This document shows positions 58,001 through 64,000 of a stretch of 64,000 nt of DNA, one piece after another. Within the stretch, counting starts at the first letter, position 1. Every line of letters begins with the position of its first letter. Made by a program: the position numbers and the translations under genes. Source of the DNA: Siphonodentalium dalli. Lineage: Eukaryota; Mollusca; Scaphopoda; Gadilida; Siphonodentaliidae. The notes under the pieces were generated by a model, which saw only the letters and a list, made by a program, of their open reading frames with translations, had not been told where the DNA came from and did not search any database. The DNA is taken from assembly GCA_032622095.1 (NCBI GenBank), contig CP136064.1, forward strand, positions 181,384,011-181,448,010, given 5' to 3'.

Positions 58001-59445
58001 GGGGACTGTCACATGACATACACCATGCAATTGTCTCAATCCATTCAACTCAATCGGCCTTTCAATGTTGCAATGCATCAAACAAGAATGTCCATTGGAT
58101 GGTTTGTAGTACACACTTAATGGTTTGAGACACCCATTTGTGTGGTTTGGGACACCACGTGCATGAATTGGGACACTCGATGGGTGATATATGATAATCG
58201 TTGGATGGTATGGAGCACACATTGGACTGGTTTGGGCATTATTTTGATTGTTTGTGACACTATTTTGGTCGACTCTGTTGCATATTATGTGGTTTGGGAC
58301 ACTCGTTGGCTGATTTGGGATGCCCGTTCTATAGATTGGACACTCACTGATTAATTTTGTATATTATTAAGGTGGTTGAGACACCCGTTGCGTGGTTTTA
58401 CGCTCTTAGATGGTTTGGGACACGCGTTATGTATTTCGATACTAGTTTGGTTGCTTTGGACACTCATGAAATTATATTCGATACTGGGTTTGAGAAGATT
58501 TAGTTACAAATCAATGACAAAATATATATTTTTGACTTTCGATCGCAATTTTCGCCGCCATTTTGGGACACTGTATGGACAAACTCTCGATATATAGCTC
58601 ATTATTATCGGATTAGGATCCGACATCATAAACTGTTGTGCTAGCCATTATGTAAATTGTTTTCGTCTAAATGGAAACAATCTGGTGAACTTTAACGAAA
58701 ATTGCCCAATTTTACTACTTCCGGTAGCCATATTGTCCCTATTTTGTGTTAAAATGGGCACTAGTGGTTCATATATGACATCTAATGAGTATTCAGTACA
58801 CTGGTGTGTTCGATTTGCGGTTATTCTGGGCATTAAAATAATGATGGATTCTTCGTCCAAATTGTGTAATATCTATATCGAATTTAAGGGTCACTGAAGC
58901 GTCTGAAGGCTTCAAATTCCCAATCTTCGTGATATGGCTCATCAGACATTGACTTAAAATGGTACATGTTGACACAAATGGCCATTTAAACCAAATTTCT
59001 TATAACTGGAAACGATCTGGTGAAATTTAGCGAAAATAATGAAAATTGTCCAATTTTACCACTTTCGGTCGCCATTTTGTCCGCCATTTTGAATTTTGAC
59101 AATCGAACTATACAGGAAATTACATACGACTGTCATAACAACAATATTAATTTGTTCATGTTGCATGTTCCTGCCATCTCTTTAACTTTAATTTAAATGT
59201 CATTCATGTGTATATTTCATAAGAAACGGAAAATCATACATAGAAACTACAAATAGGACCTATTCTAAAAATGCTCTAGAAAAATTTCCCCAAAGCCGAT
59301 TTTAGCGGATTTCGGATACGTTGTTCCCCAGATTCTGCCCGACAAAATGCCATCAAAAACAGCTTGTCACCAATGTGTTCTAGGTCCAATTCTTCAACGA
59401 CCAAGCTATAACCTTGATAGCAAACTGCCCACTTGAGGTTTACTG
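55060..59445. repeat. 4.4-kb inverted-repeat region enclosing a minisatellite
   Basis: The left block 55070-55260 (TTTTGTCGGGCAGAATCTGG and GGGGAACAA...ATCCGCTGAAATC) is matched in inverse at 59275-59440, and again directly at 55455-55580. Further in, GATATGACTTATTATAACGG-type sequence (minus, near 56300-56265) matches CATTATTATCGGATTAGGAT at 58600-58618. Near 58675-58760 and 59005-59100 a diverged direct repeat (ATCTGGTGAA..TTTAGCGAAAAT, CCAATTTTAC..CTT.CGGT.GCCAT) occurs. The symmetry suggests an old fold-back element around the minisatellite. Confidence 0.6.
56480..58480. repeat. Degenerate 27-bp minisatellite with orientation switches
   Basis: The unit is about CCCAAACCACCCAATGAGTGT. Units run in one orientation for about 56480-57390 and 57640-58030, and as the reverse complement (GGTTTGGGACACTCGTTGG) at about 57400-57550 and 58095-58450. 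Similarity between units is loose. Because 27 is a multiple of three, long Trp/Val/Cys-rich frames appear (VVWGTHW-type on the minus strand); I regard them as artefacts. Confidence 0.75.
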
Positions 59446-60447
59446 GGTGCACATACAAATTACCGCTCAACATTCTTGGTCATTTCTGTCATAATTAGCC
59501 CTTGTCATGCGGAGACAAAGATATATTACTACAAGAGGGAGCGTATGCTACTGAACGAAGAGACCTTGTATAATACATAAACCGACTAACACGCAAAACA
59601 CGGACACGTAAAACTACGACTGGTTAAAGGTACTCAATCCGATCAGACGGTCCCCATATCATCCAGTTACAACCACAACAACATTTCTTCAAAATACGCT
59701 TTTGTTATCAGAATCGATTAATTACAACAAAATAATGCTAACCGCTGGGAACTATGGTATAAAATTTCCCAAAACCTGTTATTTATTAACATATTGTTCA
59801 ACGAAATATGGCCGTATTACCACTTGAGTTTAGAATTATCCATCTTCATCCGCAATTTTGTCCGAGACCATCTGTTTGGCGACTCGTTTCTGGGCCACAA
59901 ATAATTGCACATTTCGAGAAATAAAAAAAATTCAAAAGTCGATATCTGATCACGCTGAGCTTTGACGGGTGTGTTCCTCGACTCGAATCTAACATTTTTC
60001 ACCCCCGAAGCCAAATAAATAGTCATTTGGGAGCGTTAATTCGGATTTTGCATCTTTAAATGGCCAGGTTACGTTCCTACGATGCTGGTGATTCCTGCTG
60101 AATTGCTTTGATGCTGATGGGGCATGACGATGCTGCTATACGAATATGTACCGTTATTATTGTTCTTAAGTTGTAATTGTCGCGGTGTTTAGCTAATCTG
60201 AATGAATGGATGATAACATATTATGTGTATGACAGTATAAAACATCCAAACAAAATATATTAGAAAATACGTTAACACTGGCACTTTCTGTTGTTGCACC
60301 AACTTGCTCACTGACCATTACCGACATGACTACTTCTGACCATTACCGACATGACTATACTTCTGTCCGTTTTGCAAACACAAGAGCAGTCATGATTAAA
60401 ATGTTGTGCATAATTATGTTCATGTAAATTTATGAATGATTCATATA
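59446..60447. other. Region without a recognised gene
   Basis: AT-rich, no coding or clear repeats beyond a duplicated CTGACCATTACCGACATGACTA near 60315 and 60340. Confidence 0.4.
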
Positions 60448-60738
60448 ATAAGCGAGATCACTGAGTTGCGGTCATATTGGATTCATCCATCTCCCGTTCC
60501 GCGCTTTAAGCGCTACAGGTCAAAGTTCTGGAGGCGCATTCCATATATGTAACTTTTGAATATTCATGATTCCATATATGGAGATTTTGAATATTCATGA
60601 ACTCCATATATGGAATCTTGCATATTCAAAATTTCCATATATGGATTGCTCCTCCAGAACTTTTACCTGTAGTACATAAACCGCGGAACGGAGGCTGTAT
60701 GAATCCAATATGGTCGTGACTCAGTGAACTCGCTTATA
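60448..60738. mobile_element. Fold-back MITE of about 290 bp
   Basis: The arms start ATAAGCGAGATCACTGAG (60448) and end CTCAGTGAACTCGCTTATA (60738). Inward, CATATTGGATTCAT, CCGTTCCGCG, CTACAGGT.AAAGTTCTGGAGG and CCATATATGGA pair in inverse. The centre has short repeats of TTTTGAATATTCATGA. The target duplication may be TA or AT; not certain. Confidence 0.75.
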
Positions 60739-63057
60739 CAGTCATTGGCTTTTCCTCAAATCGTTCGAATGAGCCAAACACCACGAAAATGACAATTTTA
60801 AAGAAACGTCAGAAGAGCGTGTGCTGCTATGTTCATGTATTGATCCTTCACAAACCATGCCATTTTGTATTTCCTCTGATCGAGGAATCTCACAATCCTG
60901 CAACTGATGATAAATTAGATGTAGTCGGGAGGGGTGGTCGTGTTCATGCAAGAGATAACATTTAAATCTCCACGGTATAGACGCTTTCCGTGCATGCAAT
61001 GCATTATTCGTCGGAATTTAAAGCGTTATATTCGCTTTATGTATGATTTCTTGAATCTTGCATGCACATTGGTCATCGTAAATGATGTGGGGGAGTCTCG
61101 TTCAAACCATCTGGTGGATTAATGCCTGAAATTTTGATATCTTTTGTTATACATTCTAGTCCGGGGATCAAAATATAGGTCTATAATTTCGTGAAATACT
61201 ATTATACAACAGAACGACTTATTAAATTCTTTGAATTTATAAAAGTTACACAGCAAGGGACAATAAAGAGCGCTAATTGTCACTATGTTCCTGTTATAGT
61301 AACAATAATGAATGTTTATCTTACTTTTTATCTCATAAATTGAAAACAGCTGGATAATTGTTATTTATTTGGGCAGTTTTGCATAGTGTAAAGTGCGTAT
61401 TTATCGGTCCATCTTATATCGCTACTTTCATACTGGAATGGACCATTTCCATTTTAACACATATTTCCCCCCAAAATATGATTTACTATTCGGTGACGAA
61501 TTAAGCAGTTATTAATATAATTATATACACATGTGTTTTATATAGGTAAACTATAATGATCATAACACGATTTTACTCTTATGAGGTGACCTTCAATTAG
61601 CCCAATTGATCGACGTATATACAGCCATCAGGACCATGGATAGTTATGAGTTGTTTGCAATATATACCGATTATGTGCACCAAAAGTATGCATCCTTCGC
61701 ACACTTGCATGACAAGATCGTACCAAATAAATATCCTGGGGTCAGGGTGCCTGATGGTTGTATGTACTGTACTGCGCACTAGGTACTTGCAGACCTTAGC
61801 CAGACATTTGCACTATTAATATGGCACATGTATATATATCTTAAACCGACAGGGGTATATAGGGTGATTTTAAGCGCCATAAACTATTCAATCTTCCAAA
61901 TAAAGACATGATGTGTGCTTATTTCAGTCAATCAAACTGATAAGTGAATACCCAGTCATTGTGCCAACTGAAAGACTGTAGCATTTAACAAATATTGCCG
62001 AAAATCCCAATCACACCTGTCGAAATATTTGTTGTCATAGAAAATTGTCACTGCCTTATGAATGTCGTTCTAATGCTACATGGAGGGTATCGTCCAAATT
62101 TACATTATATGTATTAAAGTTGCCGGTATTTGAAAGTAGCCGCGATTATAGTTACATATGTTTATATTGAAAGAAGGGGGTGATCAAATGATATGGTCAC
62201 ATAAACACTGAAATAGGCGGGTCCAAAAAATTTCCCTTCAAATTGATTGTTTGAAATGAGATATTTTGAAAATTCACTGCCAAAAAAGATTTTCTTATTT
62301 AGAAAATATTTCTCAATATAAAATAATTTATATCAAGAACCTTTCTCTTGGCTTTAAGAAAAATATTCTATACCTAGAACAGTTTTCTTGGGACCACTAA
62401 CACGTTGAGATATGGGATGGAATATTCTTATAACCAGAAATTATTTCTGACAATTAACAAAAAATTCCTAGGCTGAAGAATATTTGTTTCTCAAATATAG
62501 AAATTATACCTATAAAACAATAAGAAACGCAGACTACAATTATTTTTAAAGATGTCCTGTCTGATTTGACAACATAAAGCCAATCTTTGTGCATTAAAAT
62601 GCATGATATAACCACGATAAATGTTTAATTTATTGGCCTATATGTCAATCTGATAAGAAAATAATAAAATTTGAGGTTTGAGACATCAATTCGGAGGGTA
62701 GGGATACTACAAATTTCAAACTAAGAGCGCGCCATCACGAATTAATCTAACATTTTTTTATTTAAGACTTTTGTCCGTTACAGTTCAGTCTGATATGATT
62801 TGGCCAATTTAAAATGGAAAATGTTTCTCTGAATACTGCAGCATGAATTGTAACCGACAACAGTCTTAAATACAAAATGTAAGATTTTCTTACAATCCGT
62901 ACGTGGTAGCAGTGGTCAGCCAGACTGAACTCTGTCTTGTAGTTTGGGTGGAGGGCAGGAGAGTCAGCTTCTCCTCCCCCGTTGTTTCTAAAACCACCAT
63001 CCCGTTCTTCGTATTATAATATCCCTCGCGAGCATATATATACGCTCGAGGGGTCCT
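60739..63057. other. Region without a recognised gene
   Basis: AT-rich non-coding DNA, one AATAAAGAGCG motif at 61262-61272. Repeated AGAAATATTTCT-type palindromic bits occur at 62290-62510. No exon of the SLC6 gene was seen. Confidence 0.4.
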
Positions 63058-63408
63058 ATTAAAAGCCGACCGTACCCGTCCTCACCCGTCCGCACCCCCA
63101 GGGGTCCGAGCGAGATTGAGCATATACCAGCACCATAGACCTGTTTCTACCAAAGTTCCAAGTCGATAGCTTGAGCGGAAACGGCACTGTTAACCCCTTA
63201 CTTATCGCCGGTTCCGATAGGTACGCACAATCCAAAAAAAAGGCACCCACCGCATCTCCCTTAGCTGCCTGACCACGGACATGGAAACCATATCATGTAG
63301 CGAATACCTCTCTGCATACGTGGGTGTTTGGCATGCAGGTCTATTCTGCACGATAGTGCTTGCCCCATCTCGCTCGGACCCCTGGGGATGTGCGGTCGGC
63401 TTTTAGTA
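63058..63408. mobile_element. Fold-back repeat of about 350 bp
   Basis: The left end ATTAAAAGCCGACCGTACCC (63058) continues to CCCCAGGGGTCCGAGCGAGAT. The right end repeats this in inverse (ATCTCGCTCGGACCCCTGGGG to GGTCGGCTTTTAGTAG, 63367-63408). The middle is GC-richer than its surroundings. Just upstream, CCCTCGCGAGC and GCTCGAGGGG (63022-63053) form a small stem of their own. Confidence 0.6.
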
Positions 63409-64000
63409 GGAACGCACTGGATCATGAATGGGGGATCTGTTGGTAAGATGCATAGCGCATATATATAAGCAGTCCAGCAATGGTAAAGGTGGTTCAAATC
63501 CAGATAAGTGTAGATACCAGATCCACGCACACGGAAGATAACCTGATTCGTGTATCTGTGCGAGTTTATCAATTGCTTCCCGGGGTCGGTTATTAGTACA
63601 TGCATTGGAGTGGTTTCCCGATGAAATTAACCCTCTGCGCGGTCTTTCCTTCAGTCGTTGAAGTGACAACGTCGTAATATGGTATAGCGGCTGATACGAC
63701 GATACACTACATTATATAAACCAAACCATCGATAGTGAATGTGAAGGGGTCTGAGACCCCTCCCCCTTAGTTTCAGCACATCATTTGTCTTCCAATCGGA
63801 GCAAGCATAAATGAATTCGTTCTGAAGATAGCTCTGGTAGTATTCGTCGTGATGAGAACTAACGACCGACAAGCGCCGATTGTTTTTCTTTATATGGTTT
63901 ATGTTCCAATAGTATTTCATAACACACGCACTCTCATGCTTTTGTGCATATACACCCGATTGTATAGCCACCCGCGGATTCCGAGACTGTCTGGTTTTGT
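63409..64000. other. Region without a recognised gene
   Basis: No coding, RNA gene or repeat recognised; overlapping minus-strand frames have no domain signal. Confidence 0.4.

Noticed and set aside
56443-58354. Trp/Val/Cys-rich frames (VVWGTHW-type)
   Set aside because: Translation of the 27-bp minisatellite; the period is a multiple of three so stops are avoided by chance.

Overview
The window is animal nuclear DNA: AT-rich, intron-bearing, and dominated by transposable elements in many states of decay. The repeat families (CR1/jockey-like and Tx1/L1-like LINEs, MULE, Harbinger-like and TTAA-target elements, and a long repeat gene of a kind I recall from molluscs and cnidarians) suggest a marine invertebrate, most likely a mollusc or another lophotrochozoan. 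No ribosomal RNA, tRNA, CRISPR or bacterial operon structure is visible. The only convincing host gene piece is one SLC6 neurotransmitter-transporter exon at 50353-50476 with a good splice donor.

From 2.3 to 34.7 kb the DNA is a stack of nested insertions. The oldest layer is a long repeat gene on the minus strand ('gene A'), read from about 34.7 kb down to 2.3 kb. A CR1/jockey-like LINE (about 3.37-9.61 kb) lies inside it, and a MULE transposase fragment (about 7.3-8.8 kb) lies inside that LINE. A 5'-truncated Tx1-like LINE also entered gene A with a 15-bp target duplication. Inside this second LINE sits an 8.4-kb, almost perfectly palindromic element (22148-30538). It starts with AG, is flanked by a 6-bp duplication TCTCTC, and carries in each arm an intact gene for a zinc-finger/polyQ/packaging-type ATPase. 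A later tandem duplication of about 9.85 kb doubled the palindrome plus flanking LINE and gene A sequence, giving four ATPase genes in the order minus, plus, minus, plus.

From 32 to 39.4 kb lie two Harbinger-like elements (one with a satellite core), a 1.4-kb TTAA-target element and a dispersed tandem repeat. From 39.4 to 48.2 kb a second, internally deleted copy of gene A (plus strand) is split by a 6.55-kb element with inverted ends. That element contains a second Tx1-like LINE, itself broken by a TTAA MITE and a SINE-like insert whose removal would restore the LINE frame.

From 48.2 to 64 kb the DNA is mostly non-coding: the SLC6 exon, one open reading frame of 263 codons for a basic protein with its own promoter-like and hairpin signals, a 4.4-kb inverted-repeat region filled with a degenerate 27-bp minisatellite, and two fold-back MITEs.

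The most novel object is the palindromic element. It has Polinton/Maverick-like boundaries but no polymerase or integrase, and looks like an integrated snap-back (defective-genome-like) form of a virus-like element. All family assignments come from reading motifs; no searches were run.
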